Positions 24,169 through 31,268 of a stretch of 37,907 nucleotides of DNA are shown piece by piece; within the stretch, counting starts at the first letter, position 1, and every line of letters starts with the position of its first letter. Where the stretch lies: contig WHTS01000053.1 of assembly GCA_009377585.1 (NCBI GenBank), positions 1 to 37,907 of the forward strand, read 5' to 3'. The notes under the pieces are model-generated. The model was given only the letters and a program-made list of their open reading frames with translations. It made no database searches and was not told where the DNA came from. A program made the translations under genes and the position numbers. Source of the DNA: Betaproteobacteria bacterium. GTDB taxonomy: Bacteria; Pseudomonadota; Gammaproteobacteria; Burkholderiales; WYBJ01.

Positions 24169-24965
24169 CAAAGCCCCCGGAACATGAATGCGGTCATGAT
24201 GAAATCCAGGCCGAGCACTGCGAGCGAGGATGTGACCACCGTGCGCGTCGTCGCGCCCGACACGCCCTCGGCAGTCGGCGGCGCGTCGTAACCTTCGAAG
24301 ACTGCAATCCAGCTGATCGCGATGCCGAACACGATGCTCTTGGTCACGCCGTTGACGACATCCTCGCGCAGGTCCACCGCCGCCTGCATCTGCGACCAGA
24401 ACGTGCCCTCGTCCACGCCGATCAGCACCACGCCCACCAGGTAGCCGCCGAAGACGCCCATCGCACTGAACATGGCCGCAAGCAGCGGCATGGAGATCAC
24501 CCCGGCCCAGAAGCGCGGCGCCATCACGCGCGCGATCGGGTCGACCGCCATCATCTCCATGGCCGCGAGCTGCTCGGTCGCTTTCATCAGGCCGATCTCC
24601 GCCGTCATGGCCGAGCCGGCGCGGCTCGCGAAAAGCAGTGCGGATACGACCGGACCGAGCTCTCGCACCAGCGACAGCGCCACCAGCACGCCGAGCGCGG
24701 ACTCCGAACCGTAGATGGCGAGTGTCTGGTGGCCCTGGAACCCGAGCACCATGCCGACGAACAGTCCCGACACCAGGATGATCACCAGCGACAGCACCCC
24801 GGTGTAGTACACCTCGCGCACCACCAGCCGCGGGCGGCGCACGCTCGCCCCGGAGTGCGCCAGCGTGAGACCGAGAAAACGCGTGGCGTAGCCGAGCCGC
24901 CATATCGCATCGATCGTATCGGCGCCGATCGTGCGCACCGACAGGCGCCTGCGCCCAAACATCAT
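24168..24965 (-). CDS. mlaE: ABC transporter permease MlaE
   Basis: MlaE is the membrane core of the phospholipid transporter. The 265-residue protein has five or six hydrophobic segments and the family signatures GMVLGFQGHQTLAIYGSE, LVRELGPVVSALLFASRAGS, MTAEIGLMKATEQLAAMEMM (coupling helix, with the conserved EQ) and FEGYDAPPTAEGVSGATT. Two ATG codons are adjacent at the start; the first overlaps the mlaF stop as ATGA. Confidence 0.96.
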   Translation of the reverse strand: MMFGRRRLSVRTIGADTIDAIWRLGYATRFLGLTLAHSGASVRRPRLVVREVYYTGVLSLVIILVSGLFVGMVLGFQGHQTLAIYGSESALGVLVALSLVRELGPVVSALLFASRAGSAMTAEIGLMKATEQLAAMEMMAVDPIARVMAPRFWAGVISMPLLAAMFSAMGVFGGYLVGVVLIGVDEGTFWSQMQAAVDLREDVVNGVTKSIVFGIAISWIAVFEGYDAPPTAEGVSGATTRTVVTSSLAVLGLDFIMTAFMFRGL

Positions 24966-25798
24966 ACGCCGAGCTCCTCGGCGATCGGCGGGGCGGGATA
25001 CTGATGCGATACCGGCCCGCGCGCCTCGCCATAGACGAACTGGCGCACCACGGGGTTCACGTTCGCCCGCATCTCATCCGGCGTGCCGTGCGCGAGGATC
25101 CTTCCCTCGGAAAGATAGTAGACGTAATCGACCACCTCGAGCGCCTCCTCCACGTCGTGCGTCACCACGATGGAGGTGCTGCCGAGCGCCGCGTTCAGCT
25201 TGCGCACCAGGTTCGCGATCACGCCGAGCGCGATCGGATCGAGCCCCGTGAACGGTTCGTCATACATCACGAGCTGCGGATCGAGCGCGATCGCCCGGGC
25301 GAGCGCAACCCGCCGCGCCATGCCGCCGGAGAGCTCGCCGGGCATCGCCGCGTGCGCCGCGCGCAATCCCACCGCATTCAGCTTCATCAGCACCAGGTCG
25401 CGCACCATCGATTCCGGCAGCTCGGTGTGCTCGCGGATCTGGAACGCGACGTTCTCGAATACCGGCAGGTCGGTGAACAGCGCGCCGAACTGGAACAACA
25501 TGCCCATGCGCCGGCGCAGCCGGTAGAGCTCCGCCTGGTTGCGCGGTTCGACCTCGCTGCCATCGAACAGCACCTGGCCGCGCTGCGCCCGGATGGAGCC
25601 GCCGATGAGGCGCAGGATCGTGGTCTTGCCCGATCCCGATATGCCCATGATCGCGACCACCTTGCCGCGTGGGATCGCCATGTCGATGTCCTGCAGCACC
25701 GGGCGCTTGCCATAGGCATAGGTCACGTTCCGGAGCTCGACGAGATGATCGGTCGTCAGATCGGTCGGCACTGCGGCGCTTGGGCTGGACGGAAACAA
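24962..25798 (-). CDS. mlaF: ABC transporter ATP-binding protein MlaF
   Basis: MlaF powers phospholipid movement through MlaE. The ATPase has Walker A GISGSGKTT (residues 52-60), the Q-loop near GMLFQFGALF, the signature LSGGMARRVALARA, Walker B LVMYDEPFTGLDP and the switch histidine in VVTHDVEEAL. The C-terminal extension is expected to contact a neighbouring MlaF. The start is uncertain: the listed TTG is the most upstream option, and an in-frame GTG at 25771 is also plausible because neither has a good ribosome site and a -10-like TAAAAT lies only ten bases before the TTG. It is the first gene of the mla-murA-his run. Confidence 0.94.
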   Translation of the reverse strand: MFPSSPSAAVPTDLTTDHLVELRNVTYAYGKRPVLQDIDMAIPRGKVVAIMGISGSGKTTILRLIGGSIRAQRGQVLFDGSEVEPRNQAELYRLRRRMGMLFQFGALFTDLPVFENVAFQIREHTELPESMVRDLVLMKLNAVGLRAAHAAMPGELSGGMARRVALARAIALDPQLVMYDEPFTGLDPIALGVIANLVRKLNAALGSTSIVVTHDVEEALEVVDYVYYLSEGRILAHGTPDEMRANVNPVVRQFVYGEARGPVSHQYPAPPIAEELGV

Positions 25799-25807
25799 AA
25801 GGGTCGG

Positions 25808-25813
25808 ATTTTA
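25808..25813 (-). promoter_or_regulatory. Possible -10 element for the mla-murA-his run
   Basis: TAAAAT on the minus strand lies in the 61-base gap before mlaF. CTTGCG lies at about the right distance for a weak -35 element. If correct, the leader is so short that the GTG at 25771 would be the better mlaF start. Confidence 0.3.
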
Positions 25814-25859
25814 AACCACGCGGGCCCGCACGCAAGCCGCGTGCGGCGGCCGCTCGCCA

Positions 25860-26720
25860 CTAACGCAGCCGCACACGAATGCCGTGCTGGGCAACGAGCC
25901 GCATGGTCGGGGCAACGAGCTTGAGCACGAACTCTCGCCGCAGCGCATTGCGCAGCGCCATGCGCCGCCATACGCGCCCCTCGCCCAGACCGGCCCGCTC
26001 ATACAACTCCAGCCGCGGCCAGAAATAGGCGCGCACGAAGCGATTGAAGAGCACGTCGAACAGCAGCGGAAACATCCGTACGATGGCACGCCCCCGGCCT
26101 TGCATCGCGAGCTCGAGGCTGCGCCGCGCGTAGGCCAGATGACGCGACTGATCGACCATGTGCAGCGTGATCATGTGGCGCACGAAAGCGCTGGTCTCGG
26201 CGCCGCCCTGGCGGCGCACGAAGCGATGCAGCTTGTCGGGCACGTCCTGCGCCACCACCATCATGAACCAGTACACCACGTCGTTGCCGAGCAGCCGCGG
26301 TAGCGGGCGGCCGAGGTGCGGCAGCGCCTTGCGCCAGTCCGGCGCATCGAGACCGCTCGCGGCGGCCAGGCGCAGGAACATCAGGCTGTGGCCGGCCTCC
26401 TCGCGCAGCTCGTGCAGCAGGAACGCGTACTCGGCGTTGGGCTCGGCATGACGCAGGCGCCGCGCGGTGGATTCGAGGAACACCCGCTCCAGGGCGATGC
26501 CGGCCTGGGCAAAGGACAGGAACTCGTACTGCGAAAGCCGCATGCGGGCGGCCTCGGACAGCGCCTCGAACTCGGCCAGTCCGTTGAGCGAGATCGCCTC
26601 CGGCGGCAGCCAGTAGCGATCGAGGGTGAGCGTGCGCCAATCGAGCACCGCCAGCGGATCCCGATATGGGATGCTGTTGGCGGAAAGCTGCTCGAGCAGC
26701 GGAGCGTCGGGCGACGACAT
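25860..26720 (-). CDS. AurF-like diiron (ferritin-fold) protein with one altered metal ligand
   Basis: The 286-residue helical protein resembles the AurF family of diiron N-oxygenases. The first ExxH ligand pair is visible as E108-A-G-H111 in HELREEAGHS, and upstream glutamates E79 or E83 (ALERVFLES) could supply another ligand. In the second half the usual H..DEARH pattern appears as HMVDQSRH (187-194), so H187 and H194 are kept but the glutamate between them is Q191 (codon CAG). FVRHMITLHMVD and YERAGLGE are other family-like parts. The substrate is unknown. It lies between the mla operon (same strand) and a divergent ABC ATPase gene, with no biosynthetic partner genes next to it. Confidence 0.72.
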   Translation of the reverse strand: MSSPDAPLLEQLSANSIPYRDPLAVLDWRTLTLDRYWLPPEAISLNGLAEFEALSEAARMRLSQYEFLSFAQAGIALERVFLESTARRLRHAEPNAEYAFLLHELREEAGHSLMFLRLAAASGLDAPDWRKALPHLGRPLPRLLGNDVVYWFMMVVAQDVPDKLHRFVRRQGGAETSAFVRHMITLHMVDQSRHLAYARRSLELAMQGRGRAIVRMFPLLFDVLFNRFVRAYFWPRLELYERAGLGEGRVWRRMALRNALRREFVLKLVAPTMRLVAQHGIRVRLR

Positions 26721-26801
26721 CCGGGGAATTTAGCACAAGGGAGACCCGGACCGGCCGAAACCGCTACAACCGTCCTTACGTCGCGGCTCGGCAGGACTAG
26801 G

Positions 26802-26807
26802 CATAAT
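26802..26807 (+). promoter_or_regulatory. Possible -10 element for the ABC ATPase gene
   Basis: CATAAT lies about 47 bases upstream of the ATG at 26855. No convincing -35 is seen. The 134-base divergent gap otherwise shows only GC-rich sequence. Confidence 0.3.
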
Positions 26808-26854
26808 CGCCGCGGTCGCGGTACGCTGGCGCCGTTTTTCGGAAACGAGCAGGG

Positions 26855-27625
26855 ATGGACGATATCGCGCTCGCCTTCGAGCACGTGCGCAAGACCTTCG
26901 GGCGCCGCGTCGCGCTGGCCGATTTCTCGCTCACGGTCCGCGCCGGGGAGCTGTTCGGCCTGGTCGGAATCAACGGCGCCGGCAAGACCACGCTGATCAA
27001 GTGCCTGCTCGATTTCGCCACCGCCGATTCGGGCTCGATCCGATTGTTCGGCGTCTCCTCCGAGACGACGGCAGCACGCGCCCCGCTCGCCTTCCTGCCC
27101 GAGCGCTTCCTGCCCCCCTACTACCTCACCGGGCGCGACTTCCTGCGCTACATGTCGAAGCTGCATCGGGCGCCTTACCACGAGACGGCGATCGGGGCGA
27201 TGTGCGACGCCCTCGATCTGGACCGGCGAGCGCTGGAGCTGCCGGTGCGCTCCTTCTCCAAGGGCATGACGCAGAAGCTCGGGCTCGCGGCCTGCCTGCT
27301 CTCCGGCAAGCGGCTCTACATCCTGGACGAGCCCAGCAGCGGTCTCGACCCCAAGGCGCGCGCGCTGCTCAAGCGCGAGCTGCAGGGGCTGCGCGCGGGC
27401 GGCGCGACGCTCTTCGTCACCTCCCACCTGCTCGCCGATATCGAGCAATTGTGCGACCGCATGGCCGTGCTGCACGAGGGTGCGATCCGCTACGTCGGCA
27501 CGCCCGCCGGACTGCTCGAACGCGCACGCACCCGCGACATGGAGCAGGCCTTTCTCGCCTGCATCGAATCGAGCCCTGCCGCGGGCGAGCGTACCTCCGA
27601 CACGGACAGCGAGGGTGTTCGTTAG
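26855..27625 (+). CDS. ABC transporter ATP-binding protein, no permease alongside
   Basis: The 256-residue ATPase has Walker A GINGAGKT (38-45), a degenerate signature FSKGMTQKLGLA (134-145, SKGM in place of SGGQ), Walker B LYILDEPSSGLDP (154-166) and the switch histidine H191 (VTSHLL). This pattern (SKGM, DEPSSGLDP) is typical of ABC-2 type exporters or multidrug and gliding-type ATPases. No membrane partner is encoded next to it. It precedes the sigma-54 activator gene by 54 bases, but that gene has its own promoter, so co-regulation is uncertain. It may serve a permease elsewhere, or act with the pilus-type genes that follow. Confidence 0.9.
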   Translation: MDDIALAFEHVRKTFGRRVALADFSLTVRAGELFGLVGINGAGKTTLIKCLLDFATADSGSIRLFGVSSETTAARAPLAFLPERFLPPYYLTGRDFLRYMSKLHRAPYHETAIGAMCDALDLDRRALELPVRSFSKGMTQKLGLAACLLSGKRLYILDEPSSGLDPKARALLKRELQGLRAGGATLFVTSHLLADIEQLCDRMAVLHEGAIRYVGTPAGLLERARTRDMEQAFLACIESSPAAGERTSDTDSEGVR

Positions 27626-27634
27626 GAGTCGATC

Positions 27635-27650
27635 TGGCACAATACCTGCC
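27635..27650 (+). promoter_or_regulatory. Sigma-54 (-24/-12) promoter before the activator gene
   Basis: TGGCACAATACCTGCC matches the sigma-54 consensus TGGCACG-N4-TTGCW at GG (-24), the following CAC, and TGC (-12), with exactly the required spacing. The predicted start site is near 27661, giving a leader of about 20 bases with a GAAGGGAAAGGG ribosome site directly before the ATG at 27680. Confidence 0.7.
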
Positions 27651-27679
27651 AATCAAGGAATCTTCCAGAAGGGAAAGGG

Positions 27680-29125
27680 ATGGACACCGCAGCCCGCTCC
27701 AAGCCCGACCTGCTGATCGTCGACGACGATCCTCTGATCAGCGATACGCTCAATTTCGTTCTCAGCCGCGACTTCAACGTGTACGTGGCCGAGTCGCGAG
27801 AGCAGATGAAAAGCCTGCTGCGCCAGCTCGAATCGGCGCCCAAGCTCGCGCTCGTCGATCTTGGTCTGCCGCCGACGCCGCACCGACCGGACGAAGGCTT
27901 CAAGCTCATTGCCGAGCTGATCGCCTATTCCCCGGCCATCAAGATTCTGGTGCTTTCGGGCCAGAGCGACGAAACCAACGCCAAGCACGCGCGCACCCTG
28001 GGCGCGATCGACTTCATCGCCAAGCCGTGCGAGCCGGCGGTGATCAAGGCGCAGCTGCTGAAGGCGCTCGAGATCACCACCGCCGAGCTGAGCGCCGCTC
28101 CGGAGGTGAGCAAGCTCATCGGCTCGAGCATGCAGATGGAGAAGCTGCGCGAGCAGACTGCGCAGTACGCGAGCGCGCCCTTTCCGGTCTTGATCGAGGG
28201 GGAGTCGGGCAGCGGCAAGGAGCTGGTCGCCGCATCGCTGCACAGCCGCTCGGGCCGTGCTGCCAAGCCGTATCTCGCGCTCAACTGCGCGGCGATCTCG
28301 CCGAACCTGGTCGAACCGACGCTGTTCGGCTACGCCAAGGGCGCGTTCACCGGTGCGACCAACTCGCGCTCGGGCTACTTCGAAGACGCATCCGACGGCA
28401 CGCTGTTCCTGGACGAGATCGGCGAATTGCCGCTGGAGCTGCAGGCGAAATTGCTGCGGGTGCTCGAAAACGGCGAGTACCAGCGGGTCGGCGAGACGCA
28501 AAGCCGCAAGAGCAACGCGCGCGTCATCGCCGCCACCAATCGCGACTTGCGCCAGGAAGTGCGCGGCGGCCGCTTCCGCGCCGATCTCTACCATCGGCTG
28601 TCGGTGTTCACCATAGACGTGCCGCCGCTGCGCGACCTGGGCGACGACAAGCGCATGCTGCTCGATCATTTCCGCGGGTTTTACGCCCAGCAGGCCGGAT
28701 GCGCGCCGTTCGAGCTCGACAAGCGCGCGCTGCAGGAGTGGCTCGAATACGGCTTCCCCGGCAACGTGCGCGAGCTGCGCAACATCGTCATTCGCCTCAC
28801 CACCAAGCACGCGGGCCAGGAGATCACGAGCGAGCAGCTGCAGGCGGAGCTCGACCTCGAAAGCGTGGACATCGCCCTGCCCGGCTTCGCGCCCGCACAG
28901 GACTTCAAGACACTGCTCGAGGCGGCGCGCAAGCACCTGCAGCTGCAGAAGAACTTCAATCTCGACATGACCCTGCAGCAGTGGGAGCGCGGCTACGTGG
29001 AAGCGGCGCTGGCGATCACCCACGGCAACCTGTCGCAGGCGGCGCGGCTGCTCGGGATCCATCGCACCACGCTCTACAGCCGCATTCAGAACTACAGCAC
29101 GCAGGACGGCGAGCCGGACAAGTAG
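27680..29125 (+). CDS. Sigma-54-dependent response regulator (PrsR-like), orphan
   Basis: The 481-residue protein is an NtrC-type activator. The receiver domain (about 10-130) has the acidic pocket VDDD (14-17), the phospho-acceptor D60 in [10 protein letters not shown] and K115 in FIAKP. The AAA+ domain (about 145-375) has Walker A GESGSGKE, the sigma-54 contact GAFTGA (221-226) and Walker [11 protein letters not shown]. The Fis-type helix-turn-helix is at the C-terminus ([19 protein letters not shown]). The DLGLPP.P....EGF wording of the receiver resembles PrsR of PEP-CTERM loci. No histidine kinase is nearby. Three bases separate it from the ExeA-like gene, so it is the first gene of the pilus-type run. 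Confidence 0.9.
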   Translation: MDTAARSKPDLLIVDDDPLISDTLNFVLSRDFNVYVAESREQMKSLLRQLESAPKLALVDLGLPPTPHRPDEGFKLIAELIAYSPAIKILVLSGQSDETNAKHARTLGAIDFIAKPCEPAVIKAQLLKALEITTAELSAAPEVSKLIGSSMQMEKLREQTAQYASAPFPVLIEGESGSGKELVAASLHSRSGRAAKPYLALNCAAISPNLVEPTLFGYAKGAFTGATNSRSGYFEDASDGTLFLDEIGELPLELQAKLLRVLENGEYQRVGETQSRKSNARVIAATNRDLRQEVRGGRFRADLYHRLSVFTIDVPPLRDLGDDKRMLLDHFRGFYAQQAGCAPFELDKRALQEWLEYGFPGNVRELRNIVIRLTTKHAGQEITSEQLQAELDLESVDIALPGFAPAQDFKTLLEAARKHLQLQKNFNLDMTLQQWERGYVEAALAITHGNLSQAARLLGIHRTTLYSRIQNYSTQDGEPDK

Positions 29126-29128
29126 TCC

Positions 29129-31120
29129 ATGTACTACGCTCACTTCGGTCTGAACGAAGCGCCGTTTCGGATCACTCCGAACACCGAAGTCTTTTTCGCC
29201 GGCGGCAATCGCGGCGCCATCCTCGATGCGCTGATTTACGCCATCGCGCAGGGCGAGGGCATCGTCAAGGTCACCGGCGAGGTCGGTACCGGCAAGACGA
29301 TGCTGTGCAACATGCTGCAGTCGCGCCTGCCGGCCCACATCGAAACGGTTTACCTCGCGCATCCGAGCGTATCGCCCGAGGAGATTCTGCACGCGATCGC
29401 ATTCGAGCTGCAGTTGAAGGTCGCGCGCGACGCGAACCGCATGGAGGTGATGCAGGCGCTCTACAGCTACCTGCTGGAGCGCCACGCGCAGAACAAGCAG
29501 GTGGTGATCTTCGTCGAGGAGTCGCAGAACATGCCGATCGCGACCCTGGAGGAAGTGCGCCTGCTCTCCAACCTCGAGACGGGCAAGCACAAGCTGCTGC
29601 AGATCGTGTTGTTCGGCCAGCCGGAGCTGGACGAAAACCTGCGCCAGCCGCACATCCGGCAGCTGCGCGAACGGATCACCCACAGCTTCGCGCTGCCGCC
29701 GCTGGCGGCGCAGGAAATCGGCGAATACCTCATGTTCCGGATGCGCGCGGTCGGATACCGCGGGCCGGATCTGTTCAGCGCGCCCGTGGTAAAGCGCATC
29801 GCGCAGGCTTCCGCGGGCCTCACGCGCCGCGTCAACCTGATCGCGGACAAAGCGCTGCTGGCCGCGTTCGCGGAAAACACCCATACCGTGCAACCGAAGC
29901 ACGTCGCGGCCGCCGTTCGCGACAGCGAATTCGCACGCGACGCGGCGACGGCCTCGGATAGCCGCAAACGCTGGCTGATCGCAGCCGTTACCGCGCTGGT
30001 TGCCGCGGGCGCAGCGCTCTATTGGGCGATGCGCCAGAACCAGACGCTCTCGCCCGCGAGCGAGAACCGCCCGGTCGCGCCGGCCACGGCGCCCGTCGGC
30101 CAGAATCGCCCGGGAACCCCGGCCGTTGCGCCCTCGGGCGAGGCCCGATCGCCGGCGCCTGCGGCCGAGGCTCTAGCGCCGGCGCCCACGAGCTCCGCTG
30201 CGACATCATCCAGTGGCAGTGATGCGGCTGCGACGATCCTCGCTGCGCAATCCGGTAGCGGGGAATTCCCTCACCCCCGGCCCCTCTCCCGGGGGGAGAG
30301 GGGAGGAAATGCGCCGGACGGGACCTCCCCCTCCGCCTCCGAGCCGGGGGCCAGGGACGAGGGAGCGAATGCCGATGTACGCGCCGATGCCGGCAGCGCA
30401 GCCACTCACTCCCCTCTCCCCCCGGGAGAGGCGCCGGGCAGGGAAAACTCCCCTCTCCCCCCGGGAGCAGCGCCGGGCAGGGGAAACTCCCCTCTCCCCC
30501 CGGAAGAAGCGCCGGGCAGGGGAAACTCCCCTCTCCCCCCGGAAGAAGCGCCGGGCAGGGGAAACTCCCCTCTCCCTACGGGAGAGGGGCTGGGGGTGAG
30601 GGAAGCAGGCCGACGCCCCGCCTCCAGGACGACGACCAGCGAGAGCGAGAGCACCGATGCTCGCAGCGTCGCGTCTGTCCGGAACACCGTTGTTGCAACA
30701 GCACAACAATCCGCTCCGCAGGGGCCTTCCGACGCCCCATCGGCCGCCGCCCCGGATAGCCCCGAAACCACGCCGAATCAGCCCGATATGCTGCGCGAAC
30801 GGATCGCGGCAACGCGCGCCTGGCTCGAGCGCGAAGCACCCCAGACGCACTCCATCCAGTTGCTGGGCTCGGAAAATCCACGGCAGCTGAAGGATCATCT
30901 CAGCAGCATCGCCAAATCTATTGAAATATCGAAGATTTATGTGTACCGTACAGTCGCCGCACAGAAGCCGTTCCTGACGGTTCTGTATGGCAGCTTCGGG
31001 AGCCGGGAAGCCGCTCAGAATGCGCTCGATCGCTTGCCACCGCCGTTGAAGGCCTTCAAGCCTTACCTGCGCACGGTGCAAGGGATTCGCGAAGAAATGA
31101 GCCGCAACAAGACGCTGTGA
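29129..31120 (+). CDS. ExeA/MshM-like AAA ATPase with SPOR-like C-terminus and repeat-expanded linker
   Basis: The 663-residue protein has three parts. An ExeA/MshM-type AAA domain fills residues 1-270 (MYYAHFGLNEAPFRITPN opening, Walker A GEVGTGKT at 50-57, a Walker B-like VVIFVEESQNM with EE in place of the usual DE, and FGQPELDENL). One membrane helix follows (WLIAAVTALVAAGAALYWA, about 282-300), then a periplasmic Pro/Ala-rich linker, then a SPOR-like domain at about 575-655 (THSIQLLGSENPRQL, FLTVLYGSFGSREAAQNAL) expected to bind denuded peptidoglycan. The linker contains a REP-derived segment and five 13-residue units (428-492). ExeA proteins help a secretin cross the wall; the secretin gene follows. 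Confidence 0.9.
   Translation: MYYAHFGLNEAPFRITPNTEVFFAGGNRGAILDALIYAIAQGEGIVKVTGEVGTGKTMLCNMLQSRLPAHIETVYLAHPSVSPEEILHAIAFELQLKVARDANRMEVMQALYSYLLERHAQNKQVVIFVEESQNMPIATLEEVRLLSNLETGKHKLLQIVLFGQPELDENLRQPHIRQLRERITHSFALPPLAAQEIGEYLMFRMRAVGYRGPDLFSAPVVKRIAQASAGLTRRVNLIADKALLAAFAENTHTVQPKHVAAAVRDSEFARDAATASDSRKRWLIAAVTALVAAGAALYWAMRQNQTLSPASENRPVAPATAPVGQNRPGTPAVAPSGEARSPAPAAEALAPAPTSSAATSSSGSDAAATILAAQSGSGEFPHPRPLSRGERGGNAPDGTSPSASEPGARDEGANADVRADAGSAATHSPLPPGEAPGRENSPLPPGAAPGRGNSPLPPEEAPGRGNSPLPPEEAPGRGNSPLPTGEGLGVREAGRRPASRTTTSESESTDARSVASVRNTVVATAQQSAPQGPSDAPSAAAPDSPETTPNQPDMLRERIAATRAWLEREAPQTHSIQLLGSENPRQLKDHLSSIAKSIEISKIYVYRTVAAQKPFLTVLYGSFGSREAAQNALDRLPPPLKAFKPYLRTVQGIREEMSRNKTL
30268..30303 (+). 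repeat. REP-like hairpin inserted in the ExeA-like coding region
   Basis: CCCTCACCCCCGGCCCCTCTCCC followed by GGGGGGAGAGGGG (first part given in pieces: CCCTCACCCCCGG, CCCCTCTCCC) is a full REP-like unit as found in intergenic gaps, here read through in frame as [14 protein letters not shown]. Confidence 0.88.
30410..30604 (+). repeat. 39-bp coding minisatellite derived from the REP-like family, five copies
   Basis: Five 39-base units encode SPLPPGEAPGRGN-type 13-residue repeats. The first unit keeps CCCTCTCCCCCCGGGAGAGG, and the last keeps GGGAGAGGGGCTGGGGGTGA, so the array looks like one REP-like hairpin whose middle has been tandemly amplified. Units three and four are identical. Confidence 0.9.
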
Positions 31121-31192
31121 GCGTCCGCCCCCGTTCGCCGCTGGTCATAGAACGTTCGCTGGATGGACCATGGTGCGTCCGGCGCGCGAGTA

Positions 31193-31224
31193 TCCCCTCC
31201 GTGGGCAGGGGACGTGGGTGAGGG
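31193..31224. repeat. Degenerate REP-like element in the 148-base gap before mshL
   Basis: TCCCCTCCGTGGGCAGGGGACGTGGGTGAGGGA (CCCCT...AGGGG stem, GGGTGAGGGA end) resembles the REP-like family with several changes. About 25 bases to its left, GGACCATGGTGCGTCCGG is a weak match to the 78-bp element core. The rest of the gap shows nothing else. Confidence 0.5.
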
Positions 31225-31268
31225 ATCGAGCGCAATCCGTGTAGGAAGCTCGATAAAGGGGTGAATCG

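Noticed and set aside
27001-29961. A plus-strand open frame of nearly 1000 codons across the ABC ATPase, regulator and ExeA-like genes
   Set aside because: Its translation is low-complexity Arg/Ala/Gly-rich sequence, while the overlapping frames encode proteins with clear motifs. GC-rich DNA often leaves such frames open.
31141-31190. A sixth copy of the 78-bp element before mshL
   Set aside because: Only about 18 bases (GGACCATGGTGCGTCCGG) are similar and the second hairpin is absent; at most it is a remnant.
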